Assembly: GCF_016894445.1 (NCBI RefSeq) | Contig: NZ_CP056775.1 | Location: 4,762,001-4,826,000, forward strand | Direction: 5' to 3' | Length of the DNA stretch: 64,000 nt | Source of the DNA: Dyadobacter sandarakinus | GTDB taxonomy: Bacteria > Bacteroidota > Bacteroidia > Cytophagales > Spirosomataceae | Translations under genes and position numbers: made by a program | The notes under the pieces: model-generated | Told to the model about the DNA's origin: nothing | Seen by the model: only the letters and a program-made list of their open reading frames with translations | The model's database searches: none | Part shown: piece after piece, positions 1 to 8,343 of the stretch | Layout of the letters: every line of letters starts with the position of its first letter | Numbering within the stretch: position 1 is the stretch's first letter

Positions 1-120
1 GCCGAATACTACATCTATGACAAGGACTGGCAGCAGGATGTGCGGTTTGATATTGTGTCCGTGCTGGTGCTGCCCGACGGTCAGACGGAGATATACCATA
101 TTGAGGATGCTTTTTGTTGA
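1..120 (+). CDS. YraN/UPF0102 family protein, C-terminal fragment
   Basis: The first forward frame is open from the window edge to a TGA at 118-120 and encodes the last 39 residues of a protein. The fragment contains VRFDIVSVLVLPDG and ends HIEDAFC, which matches the end of the YraN (UPF0102) family, predicted nuclease-fold proteins of unknown role whose last strand reads like RFDVVSV followed by a closing H-x-x-x-AF. The 5' part, with the fold's presumed catalytic residues, lies outside the window, so no activity can be assigned. The downstream hairpin at 141-180 has its T-run on the other strand and belongs to the serpin gene. Assignment rests on about 25 informative residues. Confidence 0.6.
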   Translation, partial: AEYYIYDKDWQQDVRFDIVSVLVLPDGQTEIYHIEDAFC

Positions 121-140
121 ATAGAAGTCCTTACCAGCTT

Positions 141-180
141 CAAAAAACAAAATCGTCCGGAAGCAAAGCCCTCGGACGAT
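141..180 (-). terminator. Rho-independent terminator of the serpin gene
   Basis: An exact 8-bp inverted repeat, ATCGTCCG at 152-159 and CGGACGAT at 173-180, is followed on the minus strand by TTTTGTTTTTTG. This is a good intrinsic terminator about 90 bases after the serpin stop codon. On the plus strand it lacks a T-run, so it does not obviously end the YraN gene. Confidence 0.75.
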
Positions 181-270
181 AACGCACCCCGAAGATACCG
201 GTATTGCCGGCACCTTGTATCTTGAATATTTTTGACCAATATGCACGCAGGCCTGATCTCCTGATCTGTT

Positions 271-1503
271 TTACTTACTTTCAGGATTTTTGATCTGACC
301 CATAAAAAGGATTGTTTTTGAGGTCTCTTCACTGATAACCAATCCAAACGGACGGTCGCAAATGTATTCGAGCCCATCCGGCCCCATGGACGTAGTACTT
401 ATTCCGATAGTGGTTACGGCAGCAGCTTCTGTACCCTGCTCATCAATGCCGAGGTAAGTATCTTGTTTTATAAAATCAACAAAAAGCGATGCGGTGGTGG
501 TAATTTTGCCAAACTGTGCTTGTGGTGTGAAAATGCGTTTCATACCCATATTTTCCAGGGTACTATTCAGTTTTACATTGTAGTTCAGGGCAAATCTTGG
601 TAAGCCTACACGGGCTTTGTGCTTGTACATTCCGGTGGATTGCAGTGTTTTCCAATCATTGGCCGTAATTTCAGAAAGTACATCGCCGATCGTCACGGAG
701 CCTCTAGGAATGATCAGTGTCATGCTGAACTGCCCGTTTCCATAGGGTAGCTTTACCGCACTGTAGCGGCTGCCCGGCATGGCTGCGAAATCGTTACTGA
801 TGTACATCATTTTGACGTTCTTCGTCGTGCCATTTTCCAGCCTGAAAGGAGTGTCAATGGTTTTGTCACGATCAAACTTGTACCTCCAGTCGCCTTTGAA
901 ATACAATGCATTCAAAAGAAACATGACCTGGCCCGGATCAATGGCGTTAATTACTTTCTTGATTTTTCCGCGGGTTTTGTCATCTGCCCACTGATTGATT
1001 TTATCTGCTGCATTGCCGTCAAATGGGATTCCGGATATCTGGGCATCAAACCGGTCTTTCAGGAGCTGCTGATAGGGTTGGGCAACGGAAATCTGGTTCT
1101 TGTCGTACCAGGCGGAGTTAGCCAGGCCAAGTATTACGCGTGAGTCGGCAGCAGGAAGCTTGCTGATTAATGTTTTATATGCATCATTGAGTTTCTCCAC
1201 GGATACACTATCAGCCTTAAGGGTACTTGCCAGCTGGGCAGCTGTCTCATTTTCAGCTCCGTTGAGCAACATACCCAATGCCATGTGCAGGCTGAGCGGC
1301 GACACAAAGATGTTGGGGTTCCCGGCCTCAGCCTGTCTTACTTGTCCGAAAAAGTCGAACGCGAAATCTGTTGTTGCATTGGAGATTTCAGCAGGGATCT
1401 CCACAGGATTTACCTGGTCAGAAGGCGCAGGACCATCGTTTGTACAGCCTGCAAGCATACAGGCTAATGCCGGGAAGCTGAGTAAAATGTAGAAAAATTT
1501 CAT
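271..1503 (-). CDS. Serpin family protease inhibitor, lipoprotein
   Basis: This 410-residue protein is a serpin, a suicide inhibitor that traps target proteases. The N-terminus is a lipoprotein signal with lipobox LAGC, so it should be membrane-anchored outside the cytoplasm. The body keeps family landmarks: NALYFKGDW in the middle, the reactive-loop hinge EQGTEAAAVT (E355 onward) and the C-terminal signature CDRPFGLVI...ILFMGQI. The hinge has the small residues needed for loop insertion, so it is probably inhibitory. Counting 17 residues from the hinge glutamate puts P1-P1' at Thr371-Ser372, an inference that would suggest an elastase-like rather than a trypsin-like target. It is a single-gene unit with its own terminator. 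Serpins are patchy in bacteria, which fits horizontal acquisition. Confidence 0.9.
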   Translation of the reverse strand: MKFFYILLSFPALACMLAGCTNDGPAPSDQVNPVEIPAEISNATTDFAFDFFGQVRQAEAGNPNIFVSPLSLHMALGMLLNGAENETAAQLASTLKADSVSVEKLNDAYKTLISKLPAADSRVILGLANSAWYDKNQISVAQPYQQLLKDRFDAQISGIPFDGNAADKINQWADDKTRGKIKKVINAIDPGQVMFLLNALYFKGDWRYKFDRDKTIDTPFRLENGTTKNVKMMYISNDFAAMPGSRYSAVKLPYGNGQFSMTLIIPRGSVTIGDVLSEITANDWKTLQSTGMYKHKARVGLPRFALNYNVKLNSTLENMGMKRIFTPQAQFGKITTTASLFVDFIKQDTYLGIDEQGTEAAAVTTIGISTTSMGPDGLEYICDRPFGLVISEETSKTILFMGQIKNPESK

Positions 1504-1618
1504 GGCTAATAGATGTCAGAGTACGTTCAGGAACAAGCGGGGTGCCTGTCAGCTTTGCCGATCTGCCTATAAAAGATTCCACAAGTGCTTCAATGGTTGG
1601 AAGTACCTGGCTTATTTT

Positions 1619-3103
1619 TTAAAAAGTATAACGTACTCCCCACGAAACCCCGTAAAGGTAGGGATGGGCATCCAGGCTTTGGTTGGAGCGGAAACCTGAG
1701 GAAACGGCCTTCTGATAGGAACCGGTCAGATTAGCATTCCATTGGGAAGACAACCTGTAGCTGAACCGGAGGCCTGTACTGGCAGCCCAGTTTGTGGTAC
1801 GATACACTTCGTCGCTGGCTTTGGTCGTGATCATTTCACCGGAAGCTGATTCAAGTTCATTGCTCAAAAAGAAATTGGCTGTCATACCTGCCAGTACGGC
1901 ATAGCTTAACTTTTTATCCGGTCGTAGTGTAAAGCCGGCCTGAACAGGTAACTGAAGGTACTGATAATTGTTGCTCACCGTCTTAGCCACATCAATATAC
2001 AATGCACCATTGTTGACAAAGCTGTCATTTTTCCCGATCATGTTCGGGCTCGGACCAAGGTCGGCCAATGCATTTTCCAGCACATTGGCCGATCGGCTGT
2101 TATTTGCACTCAGTACATAGCCGCCACCCTCGTATCTGGAATTACCCTTAAGATAACTTAATCCGAGCTCGACGCTCCAGTGTTTGGACAACCTTACCCC
2201 ACCCTGCGTCTGCAGCGCATAAGATGCGCCTGCCTGGCTGGTACCCGAGGTCGACTTTTTAGAAGATAAAGACTGCGTAGTAAATGCAGTCGGAGCTTCT
2301 TTTACTTTAAGGTCAGGGTTGAAAGTTGCCGGCATAACACCCACAGCCGCCCAGTATTCCTTGTTTTTAGCAGGCTGTACTGGTGCTGCTTCCTGTACCT
2401 GGGGTTTGAAAAAAACGTAACGCTGCTGAATGAGTACATCCAGCTCACTGTAGCCGACCGGGTGCAGCATGGCAATGCTTGCATTGGCAGAAGCATTTTC
2501 CGGCAATCCGGAGGCATTTACGGGAATGTTATCCTCATCCGCAGTAATACCTGCCTGATCCGTAATAGTAGCATCGGTACGATTAGCACCTGCTTCCGGC
2601 AAAGCTGCTACGCTGCTTTCCAGGCCAGTACCTGATCTGTTTGTATTGTTTTCACGCTTAACTTTTGCAGATGCCAGTTGTTTGCCGGAAACACGCAGCG
2701 CAGCCATTTGTTCTTTTTTACTCACGTCCATGGCTGCTTTTCTTTCAGCAATCAGCGCTTCACCTGGCACTGGGGTGCCAACAGGAGATACAGAGTCGCT
2801 GGTCGCTGTGGAGCGATGATCCGAAGAAGCGGCAGGAATTTTAGCAGTGGCAATTTTTACATCATTATCTTTTTGTCCTGCATTAAAATAAAAAAGGCTT
2901 CCTGCTACCAACAAAGCGGCAACTGAGGCCGCAGCATACCATACTTTGGCCGATTTCCACCAAAGTGGCACAACAGAGCCTTTTTCATCTTCATCCAGGT
3001 GTGCTTCTATCTTGTCCCACAATGCGGGAGGTGGTGTTTCAGAAGCCTCCTGGAATGCCTTTCGCCACTGCTCCTCAAAATTGTTTATTCCGGACGGGTC
3101 CAT
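1619..3103 (-). CDS. Anti-sigma-like membrane protein with C-terminal outer-membrane beta-barrel
   Basis: The 494-residue protein has a cytoplasmic N-terminus (residues 1-50, with PPPALWDKIEAHL typical of Bacteroidota anti-sigma-like proteins), one membrane helix at about 54-73, a long Ala/Ser/Thr-rich linker to about 260, and a C-terminal region of alternating aromatic and polar strands ending GVSWGVRYTF that looks like a PorT/OmpA-like beta-barrel (outer membrane protein beta-barrel family). Its start overlaps the end of the ECF sigma gene by 29 bases, which implies translational coupling and that it controls that sigma factor. The frame can be extended to a TTG at 3109, but the ATG at 3103 is preferred. 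No zinc-binding anti-sigma motif is present. An inner-membrane helix plus a barrel in one chain is odd but recurrent in this phylum. Confidence 0.7.
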   Translation of the reverse strand: MDPSGINNFEEQWRKAFQEASETPPPALWDKIEAHLDEDEKGSVVPLWWKSAKVWYAAASVAALLVAGSLFYFNAGQKDNDVKIATAKIPAASSDHRSTATSDSVSPVGTPVPGEALIAERKAAMDVSKKEQMAALRVSGKQLASAKVKRENNTNRSGTGLESSVAALPEAGANRTDATITDQAGITADEDNIPVNASGLPENASANASIAMLHPVGYSELDVLIQQRYVFFKPQVQEAAPVQPAKNKEYWAAVGVMPATFNPDLKVKEAPTAFTTQSLSSKKSTSGTSQAGASYALQTQGGVRLSKHWSVELGLSYLKGNSRYEGGGYVLSANNSRSANVLENALADLGPSPNMIGKNDSFVNNGALYIDVAKTVSNNYQYLQLPVQAGFTLRPDKKLSYAVLAGMTANFFLSNELESASGEMITTKASDEVYRTTNWAASTGLRFSYRLSSQWNANLTGSYQKAVSSGFRSNQSLDAHPYLYGVSWGVRYTF

Positions 3104-3644
3104 CGTCAAATTTATTTTCTTTGTTCAACTTTTGCTGAAGTAATGTCCTGGCGCGCGCATACTGCGACTTGGATGTTCCCTCAGAGATACCCAGTTTTTG
3201 GGCAATTTCATTGTGCTGATAACCTTCAATGGCATACAGGTTGAAGATCGTCTGACAACCGGGCGGCAACTCGTGAATGAGTTCAAGCAGCTGCTGCATC
3301 TGAAATCCGGCCAGTGTTACTTCCTTATCTGCAATGCCATTGTGGTGCATCTCCACATCATCGAGATCTTTCAGATGCTTCTGCTGCCGGAGGTGGTTGA
3401 GCGCAGTATTCACAACTACTGAGCGCAGCCAGTATTCCAGAGGGCTATCGGCACGGAAAGAGTCGATGTTCTCGTATATCTTAATAAATGCATCCTGCAG
3501 CACGTCCTCTGCATCAGCCCGGTTCTTGGTGTATCGGAGGCATATCGCAAACAATTTACCCGCAAACAGCTTGTACAGCTGTTTTTGGGCAAGCCGGTTG
3601 CGCTGCTTGCAGCCTTTTACCAATTCCTGTTCATCAAAGGTCAT
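3075..3644 (-). CDS. RNA polymerase ECF sigma factor
   Basis: A 189-residue sigma-70 family ECF factor. Region 2 (about residues 25-90) contains the RYTKNRADAEDVLQDAFIKIYENI core-binding and -10 recognition stretch. Region 4 (about 125-180) contains LPPGCQTIFNLYAIEGY followed by the helix-turn-helix HNEIAQKLGISEGTSKSQYARAR. It should direct RNA polymerase to a small regulon, held in check by the overlapping membrane protein downstream. A TATCTTTG element lies 54 bases upstream. The first ATG of the frame is used because region 2 begins close to it. Confidence 0.93.
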   Translation of the reverse strand: MTFDEQELVKGCKQRNRLAQKQLYKLFAGKLFAICLRYTKNRADAEDVLQDAFIKIYENIDSFRADSPLEYWLRSVVVNTALNHLRQQKHLKDLDDVEMHHNGIADKEVTLAGFQMQQLLELIHELPPGCQTIFNLYAIEGYQHNEIAQKLGISEGTSKSQYARARTLLQQKLNKENKFDDGPVRNKQF

Positions 3645-3697
3645 CCGAAGTGTAGGGGTGCTTCGTTCGGTTTAAAATGGTTCAGCACCGCTATCTT

Positions 3698-3705
3698 CAA
3701 AGATA
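3698..3705 (-). promoter_or_regulatory. Candidate -7 promoter element for the ECF sigma gene
   Basis: The minus strand reads TATCTTTG, matching the Bacteroidota TAnnTTTG element. No clear upstream TTTG is found at the usual distance, so the assignment is tentative. Confidence 0.3.
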
Positions 3706-3921
3706 GTTGAATACTGCTTTGCTGTTGCCGGCAGTAACTTATCCTTACTATCCGTAGGAAAGTGGACACGGGTTTGTTTAAAATGGTTGTAACGCGTAAA
3801 TCCATTTCTTTGAAAGATTTCGTACATTCAGTATAAGGAACTAATCCGCAGGAGATAACCTTATATTCTGTGAACCCTTGAGAAAAAGAAGGTATTTCTG
3901 TACACCTAACTTCTATCGAAC

Positions 3922-4218
3922 ATGAGTCAATATATGGTTGAAATACAGCTTCCTGCCGTAATGTCGGAGGATTTTACGGCTAAAATACCTGCGCAGAGAA
4001 AGAAAATAAACGAGATGATGGAGCAGGGCAGAATGATGTCCTATGCACTGTCCGATGATTATTCAAGACTTTGGTGTGTGGTACGTGCGGAGAGTGAATT
4101 TGAAGTGATGACTTTAGTTTCCGAGTTTCCGCTAATTGAATATATGGAGCCGAAAATATCCAAGCTGATGTTTAACAATGTGGTCGCGCTGCGGCTCCCG
4201 ATGTTTTCACTGAATTAA
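3922..4218 (+). CDS. Muconolactone delta-isomerase-like small protein
   Basis: A 98-residue protein resembling the muconolactone isomerase family (ferredoxin-like fold): an LPA motif near the N-terminus, a run of charged helix (AKIPAQRKKINEMMEQG), a central strand with LWCVVRAESEFEVMTLVSEFPL and an ending PxISKLMF. In aromatic degraders this family isomerises muconolactone to enol-lactone, but no other beta-ketoadipate gene is nearby, so the substrate is unknown and a stand-alone role is likely. It is a monocistronic plus-strand gene between two minus-strand genes and ends in a strong terminator. The 277 bases upstream contain no recognised gene. Confidence 0.6.
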   Translation: MSQYMVEIQLPAVMSEDFTAKIPAQRKKINEMMEQGRMMSYALSDDYSRLWCVVRAESEFEVMTLVSEFPLIEYMEPKISKLMFNNVVALRLPMFSLN

Positions 4219-4223
4219 CCGGA

Positions 4224-4250
4224 GGGCAATCGACAGATTGCCCTTTTTTT
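4224..4250 (+). terminator. Rho-independent terminator
   Basis: GGGCAATC (4224-4231), loop GACA and GATTGCCC (4236-4243) make a perfect 8-bp stem followed by seven T. It ends the isomerase-like gene; its T-run overlaps the last codon of the convergent msrC gene. Confidence 0.92.
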
Positions 4251-4734
4251 ATAGCTTTCTTTCAAGCAGCCTGAGTATGGCCGAAAGTCCTTCCTGATCT
4301 TCTTCGTCAAAATCATTCAGATTGTCACTATCCACATCCAGTACCATAGCTACCATCCCGTTCCTGTGAAATACGGGAAGCACGATCTCGGACCTGGAAG
4401 CGGAGCTGCATGCAATATGTCCCGGAAATTCGTCTACATCGGGTACAATAATGGTTTGAGCCCGGGAGTAGCAGGCACCGCAAACCCCTTTATGAAACGG
4501 AATGCGTGTACAGGCAACAGGTCCCTGAAACGGGCCAAGTACCAGTTGACCTTCTTTGACAAGGTAAAATCCGACCCAAAAAAAACCAAAGGCTTCTTTC
4601 AGTACGGCTGTAATATTGGACAAGTTGGCAACCAGGTCGCTTTCATCCTGGATCAGGGATGCTACCTGCGGGAGTAATGCTTCGTACAGGGTCTTCCTGT
4701 CTGCACCTGTGGGAATTAATAGTTCTTCTGCCAT
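4249..4734 (-). CDS. msrC: Free methionine-(R)-sulfoxide reductase (GAF domain)
   Basis: A 161-residue single GAF-domain protein of the fRMsr family, which reduces free L-methionine-(R)-sulfoxide using thioredoxin and so protects the methionine pool from oxidation. The diagnostic segments are GPVACTRIPFHKGVCG and PGHIACSSASRSEIVLPV. Cysteines at 75, 85 and 109 have the same 10- and 24-residue spacing as the catalytic and resolving cysteines of E. coli YebR/MsrC (84, 94, 118 from memory). An additional Cys88 is present. Cytoplasmic, full length for the family, and transcribed alone, convergent with the preceding gene. Confidence 0.92.
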   Translation of the reverse strand: MAEELLIPTGADRKTLYEALLPQVASLIQDESDLVANLSNITAVLKEAFGFFWVGFYLVKEGQLVLGPFQGPVACTRIPFHKGVCGACYSRAQTIIVPDVDEFPGHIACSSASRSEIVLPVFHRNGMVAMVLDVDSDNLNDFDEEDQEGLSAILRLLERKL

Positions 4735-4824
4735 AATGGTTTGCTTTGTCCTGATTGAAACAGAAAACCTTTCTTATTTGTTGCGGCTGGCCTTAATTTA
4801 GCCATCCCAAACAACAAGTATCCC

Positions 4825-5658
4825 ATGCTGCAACGCCATATTCTGCTGATGGACGGACCCGATCACAAGGGCCTGATTTACCAGGTAACCAAGATCCTCT
4901 TCGCGCACAATCAAAATATCATCCGCAATGACGAATACGTCAGTCCGTCACACTATTTCTTTATGCGTACGGAATTTGAAGGTGATGCGGATGTACATGC
5001 ATTGATGCACGTATTGCAGACGGAGCTTCCCGCAGACCTGAATCTGCGGATCAATCCGAAGAAGAAAAAGGATATTGTGCTGTTTGTCACCAAGGAGCAC
5101 CATTGTCTGGGCGAGTTGCTGATCTGGTATGCATTTGATGAGCTTGATGCTACCATACTGGCCGTGATCAGCAACTACAATACATTACAGCCCCTGGTAG
5201 GAAAGTTCGGAATTCCTTTTCATTTTATCTCTCACGAAAACAAAACCCGTGAAGAACACGAAGAGGCGGTATTGCGCACGCTGGACATTTACCGGCCCGA
5301 ATACCTGGTACTGGCCAAATATATGCGCATTATCACGCCAGAGTTTGTCCGTCACTTTCCGGATAAGATTATCAACATTCACCATTCATTTTTACCGGCA
5401 TTTGTTGGTGCTAATCCGTACCGGCAAGCATATGAACGGGGTGTAAAGATTATAGGGGCGACAGCACATTTCGTGAACGACAATCTGGACGAAGGACCGA
5501 TAATTGCGCAGGATGTAAAATCGGTAGATCACCGGCAAACCGCCACGGATATGGCTACACTGGGAAGAGATACTGAAAAGGCGGTGTTATCAAAAGCCTT
5601 GAAGCTGGTATTTAACGACCGGGTTTTTGTACATAATAACCGGACGATTATCCTGTAA
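4825..5658 (+). CDS. purU: Formyltetrahydrofolate deformylase
   Basis: A 277-residue PurU, which hydrolyses 10-formyl-THF to THF plus formate, balancing one-carbon pools and feeding formate-dependent purine synthesis. The N-terminal ACT domain (about 1-80) begins with ILLMDGPDHKGLIYQVT. The C-terminal formyltransferase domain carries the hydrolase signature NIHHSFLPAFVGANPY and the catalytic region GATAHFVNDNLDEGPII, with the Asn-His-Asp set of this fold. Length is normal for the family (about 280). It stands alone and ends at a bidirectional terminator shared with leuA. Confidence 0.95.
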   Translation: MLQRHILLMDGPDHKGLIYQVTKILFAHNQNIIRNDEYVSPSHYFFMRTEFEGDADVHALMHVLQTELPADLNLRINPKKKKDIVLFVTKEHHCLGELLIWYAFDELDATILAVISNYNTLQPLVGKFGIPFHFISHENKTREEHEEAVLRTLDIYRPEYLVLAKYMRIITPEFVRHFPDKIINIHHSFLPAFVGANPYRQAYERGVKIIGATAHFVNDNLDEGPIIAQDVKSVDHRQTATDMATLGRDTEKAVLSKALKLVFNDRVFVHNNRTIIL

Positions 5659-5663
5659 AAAGA

Positions 5664-5698
5664 AAAAAGCCCTTAGTCAGAATCACCGAGGGCTTTTT
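5664..5698. terminator. Bidirectional terminator between purU and leuA
   Basis: AAAAAGCCCT (5664-5673) and AGGGCTTTTT (5689-5698) form a perfect 10-bp stem with A and T runs on both sides, so it can end both convergent transcripts: purU (plus) and leuA (minus), whose stop is about 100 bases away. Confidence 0.85.
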
Positions 5699-5797
5699 GC
5701 AATCTGATGGATGTTATTGAATGTGTAATCTTACAAAAATTTCTTTAAAACATCAAATTCGTATTCAGCCAGTTAGCTATTTCTAAGGATATTCTAA

Positions 5798-6952
5798 TCA
5801 AACCGGAATAGCTGTACGGGCAAGGTCAACCAGATCGGCATCGTTTACTTCTTTCTTCAAATCGGCTACTTCAAGGAACCTGGTATAGAGTTCGTCCAGC
5901 GCAGTTTTGTCAAAGGAAAAGCCCAGAAGTTCAAGCCGGTGCTTCAATGCATGGCGGCCGCTGCGGGCTGTCAGTACGATATCCGACTTGTCAACACCCA
6001 CATCCTGCGGGTTCATGATTTCGTAGTTCAGGTTGTTTTTCAAATGGCCGTCCTGGTGAATACCCGACGAATGTGCAAATGCATTGCGGCCCACGATTGC
6101 CTTGTTGGCCTGTACCTGCATCCGCATCATTTTGGAAACAAGCTGACTTGTCGGAAAAATATAAGGCGTATTAATTCCTGTTTCCAGGCCTAATTCCGAA
6201 TGTACCTTTAATGCCATCACCACTTCTTCCAGCGAGGTGTTACCGGCGCGTTCACCGATCCCGTTAATCGTCACTTCTACCTGACGTGCACCTGCATTGA
6301 TTCCTGCGAGTGAATTGGCAGTAGCAAGACCGAGGTCATTGTGGCAGTGAATGGAGATAGTCGCTTTATGAATGTTTGATACGTTTTCGAAAATATACTT
6401 GATTTTTCCACCGTACTCCTCAGGCAGGCAGTACCCGGTAGTATCGGGAATGTTCACAACCGTAGCACCGGCGCCGATGACAGCTTCAACCAGCTGTGCA
6501 AGAAACACGAGGTCAGCGCGACCGGCGTCTTCGCAGTAAAACTCAACATCCTCTACCTTGCTTTTGGCATAGCGCGTTGCAGCGATCGCCCTTTCAAGGA
6601 TCTTCTCACGGGTTGTGGCAAATTTGTGCTCAATATGAATGTCGGAAGATCCGATGCCTGTATGAATCCTTTTTCTGCGGGCATACTGGAGTGCATCCGC
6701 CGCCGCATCAATATCCCCCTGAACAGCCCTTGACAGTGCGCAGATAACCGGCTCCCGCACCGCTTTCGATATCTCCACCACCGACCGGAAGTCGCCCGGG
6801 CTCGACACAGGGAATCCGGCTTCAATGATATCGACTCCAAGTTTTTCGAGCTGACTTGCTACAACGATCTTTTCCTCCGTAGTTAGTTGGCTGCCTGGAA
6901 CCTGCTCACCGTCTCGTAAAGTTGTGTCGAAGATTTGGACTCGGTTACTCAT
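5798..6952 (-). CDS. leuA: 2-isopropylmalate synthase, short form without regulatory domain
   Basis: LeuA condenses 2-oxoisovalerate with acetyl-CoA, the committed step of leucine synthesis. The start at 6952 gives 384 residues opening [20 protein letters not shown]. The frame can be extended to a TTG at 7033, but that runs through a terminator hairpin and is unlikely. The HMGL-like TIM barrel is complete: metal ligands in TLRDGEQ, the HCHNDLG motif, and NGIGERAGN. The chain ends about 120 residues before the usual end of a 500-residue LeuA, so the C-terminal dimerisation/leucine-binding domain is absent. Leucine feedback at the enzyme is therefore not expected, and the attenuator just upstream may be the main control. 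It is last in the branched-chain cluster. Confidence 0.93.
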   Translation of the reverse strand: MSNRVQIFDTTLRDGEQVPGSQLTTEEKIVVASQLEKLGVDIIEAGFPVSSPGDFRSVVEISKAVREPVICALSRAVQGDIDAAADALQYARRKRIHTGIGSSDIHIEHKFATTREKILERAIAATRYAKSKVEDVEFYCEDAGRADLVFLAQLVEAVIGAGATVVNIPDTTGYCLPEEYGGKIKYIFENVSNIHKATISIHCHNDLGLATANSLAGINAGARQVEVTINGIGERAGNTSLEEVVMALKVHSELGLETGINTPYIFPTSQLVSKMMRMQVQANKAIVGRNAFAHSSGIHQDGHLKNNLNYEIMNPQDVGVDKSDIVLTARSGRHALKHRLELLGFSFDKTALDELYTRFLEVADLKKEVNDADLVDLARTAIPV

Positions 6953-7000
6953 CTGTGGATTTAAATTAAGGGATACGAATTTAACAAATTTTAAACAATA

Positions 7001-7030
7001 TAAAACCCTCTCCCGAAGCAGGAAAGGGTT
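7001..7030 (-). terminator. Attenuator terminator upstream of leuA
   Basis: On the minus strand AACCCTTTCC and GGAGAGGGTT make a 10-bp stem (one G-U) with a 7-base loop, followed by TTATATTG. It lies 50 bases before the leuA start. The 5' arm (CCTTTCCTGC, 7018-7027) is also perfectly complementary, with one G-U, to GCGGGAAAGG at 7050-7059, giving an alternative antiterminator. Read together with the leader peptide just upstream, this is an attenuator. Confidence 0.75.
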
Positions 7031-7049
7031 CAACGAATTGAAATACCGA

Positions 7050-7059
7050 CCTTTCCCGC
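7050..7059 (-). promoter_or_regulatory. Antiterminator arm of the leuA attenuator
   Basis: GCGGGAAAGG on the minus strand starts one base after the leader peptide's TAA. It pairs over 10 bases with the 5' arm of the terminator at 7018-7027. A ribosome paused at Leu or Ile codons would leave it free to pair and so prevent termination; a ribosome at the stop codon would cover it. Confidence 0.65.
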
Positions 7060-7060
7060 A

Positions 7061-7111
7061 TTAAGAAAGCGTGCAAATAAGAAGAGTGGTATTTTTTTCC
7101 AGTATGATCAT
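7061..7111 (-). CDS. leuA leader peptide (16 aa)
   Basis: An ATG-started 16-codon frame, MIILEKNTTLLICTLS, with three Ile, four Leu and three Thr, ends in TAA immediately before the antiterminator arm. The composition and placement match leader peptides of amino-acid attenuators, where stalling at scarce aminoacyl-tRNAs lets transcription continue into the biosynthetic gene. No Shine-Dalgarno sequence is seen, as is usual in this phylum. Calling it translated is an inference. Confidence 0.6.
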   Translation of the reverse strand: MIILEKNTTLLICTLS

Positions 7112-7120
7112 AATTAAACT

Positions 7121-7132
7121 GCGAAATTTCGC
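7121..7132. promoter_or_regulatory. GCGAA-TTCGC palindrome upstream of the leuA leader
   Basis: GCGAAATTTCGC is a perfect 12-bp palindrome 10 bases before the leader peptide start. The same GCGAA-NN-TTCGC arrangement sits before the ilvD leader at 21561-21572. It could be an operator for a shared regulator or a hairpin in the leader RNA. Confidence 0.45.
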
Positions 7133-7207
7133 TAACAGTTGATTGTTCTGCAAAGAAAAGATATCTTTTGCTTTATGCAAATATTATTTGGCAAAAAACC
7201 TGATAAA

Positions 7208-8278
7208 TCAAATACGGCTCAATAATGCTTCTCCTGCTGCACTTGTATTCAGGATTTTGTCAGCGGGGGTGTTCGCATCCGCAATATCCCTTGTACGGAA
7301 ACCATCTTTCAAAAGCTTTTCAACTGCAGCAATTACTGTATCCGCTTCTTCTTTCAGTCCAAAAGAAATATCCAGGAGCAATGCAGCCGAAAGTACCGAT
7401 GCGAGCGGATTGGCAATGCCTTTTCCTGTAATATCATGTGCAGATCCATGGATAGGCTCATACACACCCGTACTGTCGCCTACCGACGCGGACGCAAGCA
7501 TACCCATCGAGCCGGCGATCTGGCTGGCTTCGTCTGTGAGGATGTCACCGAACAAATTGGCAGTCACAACCACATCAAAACGCCGGGGATCCTTGATGAG
7601 CATCATCGCTGCTGAATCAACAAATTGATGCTCAACAGTTACATCAGGATACTCGGGAGCCAGAGCCTGGATTACTTCCCGCCACAGGCGGCTGGTTTCC
7701 AGTACATTTGCCTTATCAACAGAACAAAGTTTTTTGCCACGTGTACGTGCTGCCTCAAAAGCTTTGCGGCCAATGCGCTCTACTTCGTAGCGGCTGTACT
7801 CGGCAATGTCGTAAGCGGTATTGTTATCATTTTTACGCCCTTTTTCACCAAAATAAATGTCTCCTGTGAGCTCACGGAAAAACAGGATATCAGATCCTTT
7901 GAGAATTTCAGGACGAATGGACGAGGCGCCAAGCAGCTCGTCGAAAAGCTTGATCGGACGCAGGTTGGCATACAGGCCAAGTTCCTTGCGCATTTTCAGC
8001 AATCCCTGCTCCGGACGTACTTTTGCGGTGGGATCATTATCGTATTTAGGATGTCCGACAGCCCCGAAAAGTATAGCATCCGATGCACGCATTTTTGCAA
8101 GCGTTTCGTTGGGGAGCGGGTTACCGGTAGCTTCGATGGCCACGTGGCCCATCAAAGCTTCATCATAAGTAAAATCGTGGCCGAATTTTGCTGCTATTTT
8201 CTCAAGAACAGCTTTACCAACCGCAGTAACTTCTTGTCCGATACCATCGCCCGGAACGATCAGGATATTTTTTTTCAT
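7208..8278 (-). CDS. leuB: 3-isopropylmalate dehydrogenase
   Basis: A 356-residue NAD-dependent decarboxylating dehydrogenase of the isocitrate/isopropylmalate family that converts 3-isopropylmalate to 2-oxoisocaproate. The N-terminus (IVPGDGIGQEVTAVGKAVLE) and the family signature NLFGDILTDEASQIAGSMGMLASAS are intact, as are the substrate-contact region RELTGDIYFGEKGR and the cofactor segment EPIHGSAHDITGKG. In the citramalate route LeuB also oxidises 3-methylmalate to 2-oxobutanoate, consistent with cimA lying directly upstream (65-base gap). Full length. Confidence 0.97.
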   Translation of the reverse strand: MKKNILIVPGDGIGQEVTAVGKAVLEKIAAKFGHDFTYDEALMGHVAIEATGNPLPNETLAKMRASDAILFGAVGHPKYDNDPTAKVRPEQGLLKMRKELGLYANLRPIKLFDELLGASSIRPEILKGSDILFFRELTGDIYFGEKGRKNDNNTAYDIAEYSRYEVERIGRKAFEAARTRGKKLCSVDKANVLETSRLWREVIQALAPEYPDVTVEHQFVDSAAMMLIKDPRRFDVVVTANLFGDILTDEASQIAGSMGMLASASVGDSTGVYEPIHGSAHDITGKGIANPLASVLSAALLLDISFGLKEEADTVIAAVEKLLKDGFRTRDIADANTPADKILNTSAAGEALLSRI

Positions 8279-8343
8279 TAAAAGGTTTATGATTTTGTAA
8301 GCAATAAATGTTGGTGTAAATGCCCTCTTATGTGACAGAGGCC

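Noticed and set aside
6953-7033. N-terminal extension of LeuA from a TTG at 7033
   Set aside because: It would translate straight through the predicted attenuator hairpin and adds residues absent from the family; the ATG at 6952 is a better start.
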